From Antedon bifida (Eukaryota > Echinodermata > Crinoidea > Comatulida > Antedonidae): a DNA stretch of 64,000 nt. The notes under the pieces are model-generated. The model worked only from the letters and a program-made list of their open reading frames with translations, did not search any database and had not been told where the DNA came from. Each line of letters starts with the position of its first letter. Position 1 is the stretch's first letter. Of the stretch, positions 24,801 to 39,800 are shown piece by piece. The position numbers and the translations under genes are program-made. The stretch spans positions 7,626,001 through 7,690,000 of the forward strand of contig OY727102.1 of NCBI GenBank assembly GCA_963402885.1, read 5' to 3'.

Positions 24801-27800
24801 TTTGAATAGCCTTAGTTTACAGTCGTCTAATAAACGTCACGTGATATTGGATTTTGTCGATAGGTGGCGGTATAAATTACGCAATATTTGACTGCATGAC
24901 GATTGGTGTGTACTGCATGACGATTGGTGTGTACTGCATGATGTTTGGTGTGTACTGCATGATGTTTGGTGTGTACTGCATGACCATTGGTGTGTACTGC
25001 ATGACGATTGGTGTGTACTGCATGACGTTTGGTGTGTACTGCATGATTTTTGGTGTGTACTGCATGACGATTGGTGTGTACTGAATGATGTTTGGTGTGT
25101 ACTGCATGACGATTGGTGTGTACTGCATGACCATTGGTGGGTACTGCATGACGATTGGTGTGTACTGCATGACCATTGGTGTGTACTGCATGATAAATGT
25201 GAACTGAAGGCAGAGGAGGCGTTCCATACATATGGGCTAGCGTATATTAGCCTAGCTTGGTTATGATCAAAGGTAGGTGTATTCGGTGTATGGACGTCGC
25301 CAAATACAAAAATATGTATTACGACACACACTAGATCTTCGAATTAATGGGTGGGCTTATACCTGAGTGCCTCATTTTTCAAAAGTCGGGGGTGGGCTTA
25401 TACCCGAGTATGGGCTTATACCCGCGTCAGTACGGTAATTGTAGCACAAATATGTTTACAGGATCACAAACAATGAGGTTTGTTGTTGCTGAAATGTAAT
25501 GTTTAAATAATAAATGGTATGGAGTGATTTTAAATACTGTACTAATAATTAATATAGGCCTAGATTTAATTCAACTTTAATAAAACTTTTTTTTTTATCT
25601 ATAACAGAGAATTTGTAAAATGTGGAATACTGTAAATATTTTGGTTTGATTAACTAGTAATGAATAAAATAAAATCATAATAATATAATTCATTATTATC
25701 CAAATCACAAACTGTCATGAAAAGATATAGTTTTAAAGTCCTATTGAAGAAAACAAACATAAAATATGCATACATTTTCTTAGAACTTGTTCAGGTTCTC
25801 CAAGCTTCAAGATACCTAATTTCTCGACAAATAGTTGCATCTTCCCTTCACTGATGATCTGTCTTTTTTCAAGATCATTAATCAGACTCCATTTATCTTC
25901 ATAAAATGTTGGTGCCTCATTAACAAGATCACTGATGGATTCCACATTTTTTGTGGTCAGCTTATTTCCAAATTCTACCAACATGCATCTGTAACGACTG
26001 AATTTTGAAAAGGAAATCTCCGCGACATTTGGGAATGTTACAACTTCCTCTTTAATTTTTCTTACAAATTCAAATTCTCCTGTTGCATTGATGGTGTCAT
26101 AAAACAATGTGAAATCCTGGCTTGTCAGATGATTAGATTCAATTAAGAATTCCAGCAGGTCTATTGTGCTAGATGCCTTGTCCAGCATATGAGGGAGCAG
26201 AAGGTCTTTGTACAAGGTTTTCAGCAAACTGAGTGAATCCCTCTTGTCATACCAGCGAGAAAATTCTGCTTTAATGTAGGTAAAAATAAAATCTCGTACT
26301 CCTAGATTGAAAACAAAATTTGTATTAAAAATTGTTTTAACATATTTATTTTCAGAAAAAGCAACTATAGAAGACATATACTACTGTACTACGTAACACA
26401 TATTTGGCTTAAATGGTTAAAATCATCCTCTCAACTGACATTGTCTATTTGACATTGTCTATAACTATTTAAAGTTCCTAGCTTTGATGTGATGTGAACG
26501 GGTGTCTAGAAAACTCAGATCTAGAAAACTCAGATCTCAGATATATCTGAGTTTTCTAAATCTAGAAAACTCAGATATCAAGATCTGAGTTTTCTAGTAG
26601 TCCAAAATGGAACTAGAAAACACAGATCATCAAATAGATCGTTCCATTATTATCAGAGGGTAGCTTGTTTGAAATACTACAGTATTATTATACGTTTTCT
26701 TACTAATATTTATAATAATTATTGTAACTTGTAGTAGCAACCTATGTTAAATCATAAAGAAATACAGTATACACCTTTTAAAATGTACAGTAGGCTTAGC
26801 ATGATTTAATTAAGCCGTAGGCCGCTTCTACATCAGCACATGTTACAATATTAGTAAGAAAACGTACACAGTAATCAGTTTTAATAATACTCTAGTATTT
26901 CAAATGACCTATACCTTCTGATTAATAATGGAATGATCCAAATGACCTACCAACCAATCATATGATGATCTGAGTTTTCTAGTTCCATTCTGGAACTAGA
27001 AAAATCAGATATTGATATCTGATTTTTCTAGATCTAGAAAAGTCAGATATCTGAGTTTTCTAGATCTAGAAAACTCAGATATATCTGAGATCTGAGTTTT
27101 ATAGATCTGAGTTTTCTAGACACCCGATGTGAACTAATAATAATGATGGTCTGAAAATCAATCTGAATGTTATTACAAAATGTGGCCTGAAAGCCCTTGC
27201 ATGATCATTAGAGATTACATTAACCAAATAATGTAGGCTGGTATGTCGTTTATATGAATGTCGTGTATATTTTTTGTTAAAAGCAAACTTCGACTTTATT
27301 TCATATCTTCATATCAAATATGTTGCCATTTTTTCTAAAGAAATTTAAAGGACCAAATTCAAGATGGCCGCCAATACTCAAATAACCCTATTTAAAACCA
27401 GAATATCACCAATAACACAAATTATGAATGTGGAACAAGTCCGTTTTGATGGTATTACACATTATACAATCTTAACTATGTATAGCGATAATCTGTCGGC
27501 CATCTTGGATTTCAAAATGGCCGCCACTAAAAAATAAATTTAAATAATTTTTGTTGTTTCAACACAATGTTCTAAAATAGTCACTTCTCATAGGATTGTC
27601 TAAATATAAGGCTGTCTAAAGTTGTCAATGTTCTCTATATAATAGATATATAATACCCCTACTATGACCCTTGAATTACCTAATCGTTCAAAGTTGGAGT
27701 TGCAAAAGTATGGAACAACTTACATTGATATCAAATATTCAGCAACAATTAATTCTAAATCTAAATTATAGATCTCATTTCTTTTCATAAAAGTGAAACT

Positions 27801-30800
27801 TGTATTTCAATGTTTGTATCTCAGACAGGACCACAATATAAAACAAGTGTATTTATACCTTACTGGCAATTATACCCGCCACAGGGCGGCTTTCTAAATT
27901 AGTTTAAAGCCTTCTCAGACCCCAGTGTCCCTATACCCGCCAACCTCCACCCCTCTTCAATAACATCCCACACTCTTTTTTAAAAACAAATTCTTCCCAG
28001 GACAAATTTCAATTCAACTTTAGGGTTAGGGGTATACATAGCTATGATAGGCCTATGTTTTAAGTACGTTGTAAACTGTGTAAATGAATAGGTGTCATAT
28101 TGGCTGATATATATAATTTAGATACTGTGGCCCCCAGCCTTCTTTCTCCTATCACCATCCCAGCCACAAAAACAAACTCCTCCCATGGACAGTTCAAATG
28201 TAGTAACTTTTCCTAGTACAATTCCAATCACGTTATACTTCATTACGCCAGTATTTCCGCCCCTCTTCCTCCCTCCCAACACATCCCAGATACTGGGTGA
28301 TTGTGTTTAAGACGTTTCCAGTACAAATTATGTTAGCCATCACTACCAACTCATAATCCCTCAGTGCCTGTTTTCAGATGTAGTTTAAAACATTCCCAGT
28401 ACAGTTTCGGTCTTGGTGACAGGCATACATCCCCACCCCCTTTCCAGGGCTAATTAAAATACTTTATAACAATTTCCTACCACACAGTTCTGGTCAATTT
28501 GATAGCTTACTACCCCTAGCCTAAGCAAAATTATAGATCCCATTTCTTTTCATAAAAGTGAAACTTGTATTTCAATGTTTGTATCTCAGACAGGACCACA
28601 ATATAAAACAAGTGTATTTATACCTTACTGGCAATTATACCCGCCACAGGGCGGCTTTCTAAATTAGTTTAAAGCCTTCTCAGACCCCAGTGTCCCTATA
28701 CCCGCCAACCTCCACCCCTCTTCAATAACATCCCACACTCTTTTTTAAAAACAAATTCTTCCCAGGACAAATTTCAATTCAACTTTAGGGTTAGGGGTAT
28801 ACATAGCTATGATAGGCCTATGTTTTAAGTACGTTGTAAACTGTGTAAATGAATAAGTGTCATATTGACTTAAATAAAATTAAATTCCCGGTACAATTGC
28901 GGTCATTTTGATACCCCATATGCATGGTTACGTGCTGAAACAGAACTAACATCGAAAGTGAGGAAAAGTGGGCCATTTTGACCACATTTTGGCCCCTAAT
29001 GCTTGGTTCCCACTAGAGACGCAACAAAACGACGTAACGCAACGTAAGGGATTTGACCAATCACAAGCGATGGGTTTATTTGACGGTCGCTTGTCATTGG
29101 TCAACTGGTTTGCGTTGCGTCTACGTCTTTGCATTGCGTCCTAGTGGGAACCAAGCTTAACTTAGATCCTAGATGGCGGATGATGTTCAAATTAAAACGG
29201 TACAATTCTGGTCATTTTGATACCCAATATGTAAGGTTATGTGCAGTAACAAAAATTTATAGATTGTGAAATCCTGTATAAATATGGTGTTCAATAATAA
29301 ATGCGTTATTGCCATGTAATTCAATGTCTGAAACTTCAAGGCCATGGTCACCAGTATGGTTGGTAAGTTTTCAACCTGTCAACTTTTGGCAAAAGCTTGA
29401 AGAAAGATACAGCTCATTCACAAGCTTCATGGGCAGCATTAACTCCCACTTCTCATCTTCTACAATCTCAACCGATTTCATTAGATGTACCTTAAAGTTG
29501 ACCACCATTATACACTGGTTTGATGAGTGCACATGGTTGTGGTATAAAAACTCATGTACTAGGGAAATACAAGATAATGCCTGGTGATGACTCTTGGCCG
29601 AGATGAGTGGAGGTGGACAGAGATGACACCAAGAAGCAATTATTTCGACCTGGTGACTTATATGGCTTTTAAACATGTAGCATTGTGAAAATAGTGTTGC
29701 GGCCAGTGCTTTTGTTGTATTGTATTACCTATACAACAGTGACACAAATATCTTAAAAACTCTGCTTTCTCTCTACAACTTCTGACACTTTTCTCGAAAA
29801 AATTCAGACAGAGAAAATGATTCTAAGTGACGTATCATTTTGTTTGAAAAACGCTGATCATAAAGATATTAACTTGAATACAGAGAGATGTGGTTAAACT
29901 ATCCCTATATATGTCAGAGACACAAGACAACGATATCTGCACACATGGAAAGTACACATGCTTTTATAAAATATTTCTTTGCTCATGACCACCTGAACTA
30001 TGGCCGGTTACTTCAGCTGTATCACTTTCAACAGATAACTGATATTGGAGTTTATGAGACGACATGTATGTGTGACAAAGGGAATTGCTGGATTTACATC
30101 AATTGATCAAGGTCATTGAGCATGGTATCATTGGAATAACACAAATTAATAATTTCATCAGAGCTGGCAAATCTAGTTGATGAGTTTGAAAGCCAACATT
30201 TAAAGAGAGATAATATCTTGATTAATGAAGAATGCTGCAAATCCCACAGAGGTGTTTGTTGGCCATGGCATGATGACATTGGACAGAAAATGTTTGAGGC
30301 ATTGGTAAAAGTTTTGTAGAAGGCAAACTATATGGGATCCTAAGAAAAGGATGAATATTGGCAAAAAATATATATGACGGTGAATACAGGTGACAAACTT
30401 ATAAAGTAAAAGAGGACTCCAATAGAGATTCTTTGTCGTATCACATAGTCAGCTGGTACAGTACTGTATATAAGAACGTATGAGCATTTGGGGGTGAAAT
30501 GAGGTATTGATTGCAGTACTTTTGCCAATTTGTTTCTGAACAAGCTTGTTGGGATCACAGATCAGTCTGTTGAAGTTTGATGGATACAATAGTAGAGAAC
30601 GAAGGAAGGTCAACTTACTATATTGCATGCATAATATATGCATTCAAGACAGCGCACTGATTAGAAATATTTCATTTGGCAGAGTTAGTTAATCACCATG
30701 TTGTTGTAGGCATATCATTTTGTGTCATTTCAATCTAATTTAATTTAACTTACACATGTTTTAATAAGAAATTTAACCCTTTTTAAAAAAATGGCGGCCA

Positions 30801-33800
30801 TTTTGAAATTCAAAATGGCCACCATTTTGTGTTAATAACCGTGTTGTTGTCATAGGCCTATCATTTTATGTGATTTCAATCAACGTCATAACTTGCACAT
30901 GTTTTAATAAGAAATTTAATCCATTTTTTTAAAATGGCGGCCATTTTGAAATTCAAAATGTCAAAATACTAATGAATATAGGTTTATAATAATTTTTATA
31001 TAGCAGAGAACCCATATAGCATTAATTTTAACTTAAAATATTATTCATAATGGGTGTTACTTTGTCCAATATGGTACATTTATTGGATATTTTACGTATT
31101 GGCGGCCATCTTGGATTTGACACCCTTAAGCTTTTTTAAAAAAATGGCAACATATTTTTTTTATTACTTTACATCCTAAAGACACTAAATCAGCTGGAAT
31201 TTTGCTTTTAACAAAAAAATGACACGAAATTACATAGTGGCCTACACTAAAAATAAAATTGTGTGTTGTCTGTTGTGGTGTAAATTATAAATATATTTCT
31301 ATTAAACTCACTCTCATTTGACACAGGTACTTTTTCATGTTTCCTTTCTTTAGTTTGTTTCTCCTGATATTCTGTTTCTATTGCAGCATACTCTTTCAAT
31401 TGGTCTAGCATTTGTTGAAACAACTGAAGGTGTTCTGGTATACCTATCAAATAAAAAACACATGGATATATTACACTCATGTGGATCCAATTTTAAAATG
31501 TGTTTCTAAATTTGGTAACACTATTTTGTAATTGGATACCTAAAAAAATATATGTAAAAATAAGGAAATAAAAAGTATTGAATACAATTTGAATGCTTTT
31601 AATTTGATAGCATTATTGTTTAATTTTTATTTGATACAGTATTTGTCAAATCTAGTTTTCAGGTACATATAATAGTGTGTAAAGCTTAAACAAATTTGTT
31701 ATGCTGCTCAAGCAGGGTTGGTCAGATTTTCTTTTCTTCTTTGTAATTTTAAAGATGTATTGTCTCTTGAAACATAAAAATGAAGGTCAAAATATCCTAA
31801 ATTTAAATTGGCCATATTAAAGTAATATTAAAGTTATTCACTTTAAGTTGAAAATTCGAGCCAAAAACAGGTTTACGTAATTAACAGGTAAATTAATTTT
31901 AATTTTTCGCAATCTTTTTTTTTTTTTTTGGAATTAGTCAAAGGGACAACACATCTTAAAAATGTAGTTGATTTTATGTTAAGGACATGAATATGAATTC
32001 TTTCATTAAAAAAAACACTACTTTTTCTTAGAAAAAAGTAACAAATTTTGGAAAAAAAAGATGACGAAGAAAATATCTCAGTCACCTAAACTTCACTTCA
32101 CCCCATTATAAAAGTATATACAAGAACAATCAGAGAGCTCATGTGACCCCGTCAAGGTTAATAGGTGAAAAAAGATCTGGAATAAATTGACATAGTCTGC
32201 TCCCACGAATCTAAATTTCTTTTAATTTATGTTATTAGGTTATATGCATGATATGCATATAACCTCTTGATTCTGTCAGGATCTTTATTTATTTATTTAT
32301 TCTTTCCTTAGCACTATTTTGTCCGTGAATTATCTTGGCATCAGTTTCATCTAGCTAAGTCAATTTTTCAGAGTATATTCCTTATGGCCAGGAATCGATG
32401 TGGTCATGTTTTCACGCTGCGCAATCATAAATTACGCGGTCTACGCGCGATTTAATGAAATCACGTTTGTAATCATATCTTCACAAGCATGAATCACTTT
32501 TAAACAAAATTTGGTACTCATAAATTTCAGGTCATATTTCATCATATGGCAATATAATTACGTGCGTAGCGCATATAACGCATGCGTACGCGCGCTTAAA
32601 AGTTTTAAAATTGTCAAAATTTATTTTCGATGAAATTAGAGTACGTTTCAGGCAATTTTAAGCGTTTAAAAAATTGCCACGAGTGCGCAGAATTTTGCAC
32701 GCGCACTGCGCGTTAAACGTTAATGCGCACTCTTTTTGCCCGATTTCTGTTTTACAATCTTTCTTTAATAATATCATCATATTTGATTCACTTTTCAACT
32801 CGAAATTGCGTTATACAAGCACGTCAAAAGTGACAGGCTACGCACGTATAAGTTAACAAAATAGTGAAAATATGCTAAATTTTAAAATTAATATATATCG
32901 TCAGAATGCTGGGGAACACCTATTTTTTATTTCATTTTCTTGAAGTGTATGTATCATATGTATGAATTATTATCAAATTAAGAGAACAAAAGTTGATTAA
33001 GTCATCATTAATTGCATATTGAATTAAAAAAAATTAATTTCGACAATCAAACAAATTTTGACATTTTCTTAGGCCGAAATAACAAACTTAACATTAACTT
33101 TCTTTCTTAAGAATTTCATATATTAAAGTTAAAAGTATATAGTTTGACAGTGCATCATTTTTTTAAATTTTTAAAGATGTCATCATAGTAATAAATTATA
33201 ATTCATTGCGGTATGTAATAATCTATCTGCACCAAAGTGGCTACTGAATAGTAAATACACGGAGGAATCATTCTACATGTTTTAGTAAGTTGCGTATGGC
33301 TCGGTGGTCTGTGCTCGTGTCTATAGCATTCAAGGTACCGAGATCGAGCCTCACCTTGGGTAACGAAACGAAATAAGATTTTTTTTTATTATTTGTATTG
33401 TTTGTTCAATTTTATTTCTTAGTGTATAGATTATACACATGATTTATAATGAAATCTAGATAAAAAGAAACTTATGTCTTTATTATTATGTAACAAATGT
33501 GGTTTATGACATTATACGCAGAGGGATCTTTGATCGGATTGCGATACCGGCTATTGTATTTGCGTTAGTAAGATCCTAGCATATATTATAAATAATTAAA
33601 GATTCTGAGAAAATCAATCAATCAATATATCTTTTACAAATCAATTATCTTTATTTTAATCAATGCATATAACCTATAATTCGTCATAGTGACGAATTAA
33701 ATCTAGTTATATTTAAATTTTTAGGTACTCAATAGTCCAATTATTTAAAATTTACTTAATATTTTGCAAATATTTACCTGTTTCTGATTTCACAAGTCCT

Positions 33801-36800
33801 TGTGATTCATGTTTTTCTTTAAAACTGATTGGCAACATCTCAATTGACAATGATGTATCAAATAATTCGTCTGAATCTCCTGATAAGAAAACACAAAAAC
33901 ATACTAATACAACACAGTTGTGATGAAATTCAATTTCAGTCTAAAACTATTGTGTATAAATGAAACATCTACAAGGTACAATGACCTTTTGTGCCAAAAG
34001 AAAAAAAACATTATTATTCAAATTCAAGAGAGTTCTTAGTGCGTTTACATAGATGCTTTACTCACTCATTTCTGATTTCGGTGACTTGGGTTCTTCTTCA
34101 CAAATTGGCAATTCGCCAAACTTCTTGTTATATTCCTCTGCTTAATAACAAAATATTAAATTTAAAATTGTTTATTATTTATTTCAAACTATGCAAGAGG
34201 AGCAGAATTGAATAAATTAATAGCATTGGTAACTCCATGATTAATTTTCAATATACACCATGTATAAAGATACGTATGTCATGATTTATATCTGATAACA
34301 AATTTGTATAGGCCTATTATCAAGCAGAAGAGTTCTGAGTCTCATCTCACTCTCAACATTTTGATTTTTGTGATGCCACAAAGTGACAATAGCCGAGTTA
34401 GTGTTAGTTAGTTAGTATAACACAAGCAAAGTAGATCTTTAGAAAACTCTTTTTTTTTTATTTGCATGTACGGGTCTATAAAACTAGAAATTTCAGCTGT
34501 TAAAACCTGTAGTTTAATCTGAACGTTGATAACTACCTTTGTAATGAAAATAAAAGTTCTATTTCACATGTCAGTAGTCACATATTGTGCAACTTACTGG
34601 TGTCACTGACTTTTCACATCTCAAATTTCAAAAACAATCTAAAACCAGACACCCTTGTTTGGGCTGACAAAAAATGTCATTCTACTTTTCGGTATGCATT
34701 TTAAGTTCAGACTTATTATTTGATGATTTTACACTCACCTTCATGTTTCTCCTGATATTCCTTTTTTAGTTCATCATGCATTTGTTTTAACACTGGAAAG
34801 TATTTTTGTACACCTATCAACAAAAATAAAAAACACAGATACTTATACTCACTGGGATATAATGTTCTACTTATCAAGATGCTCTTATGTCGACATGAAA
34901 CTCAACTCAACATTTAAAAGGAACTAGTTGCACGAGAGCGCTTATATCCAAGGAACTGAATGGAACCAGTGTGTGAGTGCTTATGTCGACACTGAAACTG
35001 ATTGTCTTGGTGCACACGACATTACATGATTCATTTTTGTATAGGAACCAGTATGCACAACCGATTATATGGTAAAATCAAACTGATAGCGGTTACCCAT
35101 ACCACATGAGCATCTAAAAGCAACTAACCTTGTCGACATGTTTTGGGTGCCTGTCATCATGTGTAAGTGAACAAGTGAAGTGATATTCTGTAAACTATGG
35201 TTATTATAGTTATGCATCACGCGTGATGGCCAAACAATTTACTGTAGCATATTGTGTTCAATACAGTATCAATATTATCAACGTTTAAAAATGAGTTCAA
35301 TGTCTAATCTCATCAGTGAGTGATGATTTCTTCTATTTAAAAAACTGGCACAAAGTTAAGTTTTTGGTATCTATTTGTTCATAACTGTTATTCTGAAATG
35401 TTTTAAAACTATATCTTTTTATTGGATTGTACTGAAAACTAGGATGATTTAAAAACTCCTCCTTTGGGACACCAATTATCAAATTAAGGAATACTTTCAG
35501 AAAAAAGTGAGTAATATATGATGCTGGACACATTGGCCAATCTCTGTTCTCTGGACACATCTTTAAAACAGTTTTTTGGGTCCAGAAGGTGTTAGCTTTA
35601 ACAAATGTGTTTTTGGAAGGAAAATTACCATGGTCAATTGCTATTAGTCTTTTTGAAAAAGGTACTGTGCCAAATCAACATTAAAAAAAGCTAATTAAGC
35701 TTGAGAAATATGTTGTCAACTGCAATTGCTCACCTGTTTTTGTTTCAACAAGTTTGGGAAAGCTATGATCTTCTTTGATACGGATTGGTAGTTTTTCTTT
35801 GTCAGATTTTTCTGTTTAAAAAAAAATATCTATGTATATGAATCATTACTCCTGTAGGATGCACAAGACCAAAATTAACAAATAAACATTTTATTAATGA
35901 ATGTTGGTGAATTCAGAATACAAACTAAGCAGAAAGTAGTTTATCCAAACCATTTTATTTGAACTATCAACCAATATTACAGTAATAGTGTTTTAGTTCC
36001 AAAAGATAACAATGGTTTCCAAGCACACCATGCAGTGATATATATAGGGTATAATTTTTTTTTTTATAAGTTTCCAAAATATTGCAGTCAACTATTTTTT
36101 TTTTGTATTTTTAATTATTTTTTGTATTCATTTATTCATTATACAGTTATTTATCTCTCATCCTTAATATTAAGAAAGATAGCAAAATACAAATACTTTA
36201 CCAAGTTCTTTTAGTTTTCCCAGTGCATTCTGGTAATCTTGTTTATGAATCGTAACATCAATCAATTGATGTTCGCTCTGGTCTTCATCTGCTCCTATTA
36301 TTTCTGCTAAATCTTTATGCAGCGTTTTATTACAATACATGTCCCATAGCTCATTCAATGCTTCAGTGTCATGTGACACTAGATGTAACACTATACATCC
36401 AGTTTCTACTTTCTGAAATTGTATTTTCTTTTTTCTAAAATAAGCATCAAGATGTTTTATTGTTTCATGAACATCATTGACAGCTTTTTTACTCCACTCT
36501 TTCTGCTCTTCCATTAACCTGAACAGGAGTTCAAGTGCATATGGTTGCTCGCTGCAATTGGCTGATGAAGAACTTTGCTTCTTAACAAGAGTTAATCGCA
36601 CACCTTAAACGAACAAAATCCATAGAATGCTCATTATGCTGTACCGTTTTCTTTTGAATCTCAATAAACACAGGAAAACAAACAAGAGAGACAAAGTGAA
36701 AGGTGATTACAGAGCTATTAAACACAATTATTATACACAATACTACCATAACAGACCCACGTTATTATTCATATCATTAAATGCTACACTTTGATTAATG

Positions 36801-39800
36801 TATGTCATCGCAGGATGTTTGACTGGTTTGGCCTAGGCCTGCCCAGTACTAGGCCTATGTGAAAAATGTGCAATGTAACTAGTATTATATTAGTATTAGT
36901 AAAAATATATGCTTTTTTTAATGAATAAACACTATATTCGAAATAGACTCATTTCAAGGCCTGCCTGCCGTCTGCCCAAATTTAATTCATTTAAAAGTTA
37001 AACATGGTGTGTTAAAGGCCAGGTGCGGGCAAAAAATTTCTATTGATCATACATTCCAATAATTATCAATCTATAGTTTCCCCTATGTTTCATAATTTTT
37101 GGGATTTTATTTGTGTTACACAAGCTTGTTGAAAATAAGCACTTTCTTATCAGTGGGGGGATAGTTCAAATTACACAGTAAAATCTCTATTCTTTTGTAC
37201 ACAAATTTTGTAAATAGAGAGGCATTTTAAAAAGTGTAATGTAATGATATACTTTTATAATTTCTATCAACCTTTGTATTTGAGTTCACAAATTTGACCC
37301 AGAAAGTCCAGAGGAGAGTTTGTCCAGATGTTTTTTAATGACCATTAGTTTATAAAAGAATCCCTAAAGAAAACACTTAGTTTAACATTTGACCTATCCC
37401 ATCGTTAAACCAGGAGAGATTGACACTATTTAAGTACAGATTTGACAGTGTCATCCATCATTGAAATACCTTATTATACCGTTAATCACTCCCACTTAAA
37501 CACCCCTGGACCAACTTAGAACCAATCGTTACCCTCACAGATTACGTAGTGACATATGTAAATGAACCGAAGCCGATATACTCCCAAGTTTCAGAAGAGC
37601 CCAGACACACCTTACAGACACCTCACGGAGCACACACCTTACAGCCACCTCACGGAGCACACACCTCACAGCCACTTCTTCAGAAGAACACCTTACAGCC
37701 ACTTTACAGAGCGCACACCTTACAGCCAGCATCACTAATCCTCTGTTCCTTAGTCAGTTAGTTAGCTGCATCATTATTATTGTATCAAGTATATTCTGAA
37801 TAAATAATATATGTTACGACAGCAAAGCGAGTAAAGAGTCTTCCTTACAAAGTACCTCATAACATAACATTATATTACATGGTGGAAGACCCAAATTTTA
37901 CAAGGAAAAGAGCGAGGAAACCAAAATTTACAAGAAAATTAACATAAAGACAAGAAGCAGAAAATAAAAGCAAGAGATAATTTCTTGAAACAGAACAAGA
38001 GACGAAGACGAAGAAAACCAGCCACCAGTCAGATAATTGTTTGATAGGAGAAAACCGAAAATTACACGAAGACAAGCTAAAATTTATATTTTAATCAGAC
38101 AAGCAGAGTTTTTTTTTCAATTAAGCAGTTAACTGGATCAAGAGAAGCAGAATTTTTTTTTTTCAAGACAGCATTTTAACTGGATCAAGAGAAGCAGAAT
38201 TTTTAAATTTCGTATAACCGTTGGATGAAGACAAAGAAGATAATCGAGGAAGACACAAGAAGAATCAAAACAGAAGCAAGCGGACAAGAACGTTTCGTTT
38301 GGACACTTTCAAGTTTTTTTTAGAACGTTTTTTTTTAACATTTACTCTTTTTACCATTTTGAAAATTGATGAACACCTTTCGCATTTTTTGAATTTGTTG
38401 CTTGAAAATTTGAACACTGATGAGCACTTTTAACATTTCTTTAATTCGTTGTTTGAACATTTGAACATTGTTGAACACTTTTTTGCATTTCCTTTAATTC
38501 GTTTTAATTGGATCCGAAGCATTGGGGTAAGTCAAAGCCATTTTGATTTTTGAATTGTAACCCTGTGTGAAAGTTCATGGTATACACTTAAAATTTTTTT
38601 TAAATTGTTAAAATAATCATAATAATAAAATGAAACCACCGATAATAACGAGAAAATTCAGAATACCATTAATGTAGTAAATGACGAAACCAATGTTGAA
38701 TTTGTCGACGAACATGATAGGACACCCACCCAATTGCAATCAGATACCTTTACACACCCAACTAAAGTAGAACCCCTTGACTTGCAACCTTACATTGACT
38801 GTGTAGAGAATAACATGGGATTAGCAGCCCCATTCCAAATGAAAGAAGAACAAATTAAGGAACAAACTAATCTAATTATGACAGCACCTAATGATTCAAA
38901 TATGACATTAAACCGAGGTAGATTTAAAGCAGGACATTTCCAAGTTTTAGTTTCGTATTCTAAACCGACTTCAGCCAAATGTAACACCGATAAAACAAAA
39001 CACGACTCCAATGTTCGAAAATTTTGGTGGAATATCGACAGATATAACGATACAGATAAATTGATTAAAGAGATTATTAATGATAAACAGATACCGATAA
39101 GTGGATCGACAAAACGATTCATAAAACGTTTGTATAATGCAACAAATTACTGATTTAATTTTTTGCAAGAATTTTTTTTAATTACGACATTTGCTAAATT
39201 AATGATAGCATAGTCTACGTATTTGATAAGATTTGTTTAGTAACGATGTGATTTCAGTTAAAAGAGAATTGAAATTATGATTAAGTATTGATTTTGTAAC
39301 GAGTTTGATAATGATTAATTTTGAATTTTGATGATCGATATATTGAGATATTGAAAAGAACGACAATCATTTGTAACAAATATTTTGTTTAACCTTTGAG
39401 TCGTTAATCTCAAGCATTAATTAATTAATTTATATACAAGAACAGGAGATTTTCATCAAGTACATCAAGTACAAAAGTCGAATTTGTCGACCGATTGAAA
39501 TCGTAATTACCTGTGAATATAAATGCTTAAATCGATAAAGTTGTGATGATAACGATATATTGTGGATAAGTTTGTGTCAACGGGACACACACGTTTGTTT
39601 CTTTTAAAGTTTTAAGTGATTAAGTTTGATATTTTGAGTCAATTATTGATTTTAGGCTAATCAGCCACAGTTTTCAGTTTTATGTTTTAATTTGATTGAT
39701 TTATGTTTGAAGGCCATTAATTAGAACGCGATGAGTTTCGATGAAAATGAGGGCTGCAAATAATGGTGGAATCACGATACTTGGTGCCGCCATCCTTCGA

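Larger units (their letters stand above)
23782..25435. mobile_element. Tc1/mariner-like non-autonomous fold-back element
   Basis: The ends share the inverted sequence CCGTACTGACGCGGGTATAA and are flanked by TA on both sides (23780-23781 and 25436-25437), as for Tc1/mariner insertions. GGGTATAAGCCCA motifs recur in the end regions. Internally 24231-24640 pairs with 24800-25232, giving a large stem with a short spacer. The long open frames here (for example 23836-24621) come from 21-bp repeats lacking stops and are not genes. It sits in the intron between exons 25774-26301 and 23624-23674. Confidence 0.7.

Noticed and set aside
23836..25331. Several frames of 76-261 codons on both strands
   Set aside because: The 21-bp unit is a multiple of three without stops, so all frames stay open. 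Peptides are pure repeat (HAVHTNR, MQYTPIV, YCMTIGV).
37535..37761. Small frames in the LTRs repeated at 40901-41127
   Set aside because: They arise from the ACACCTTACAGCC tandem repeat within both LTRs.
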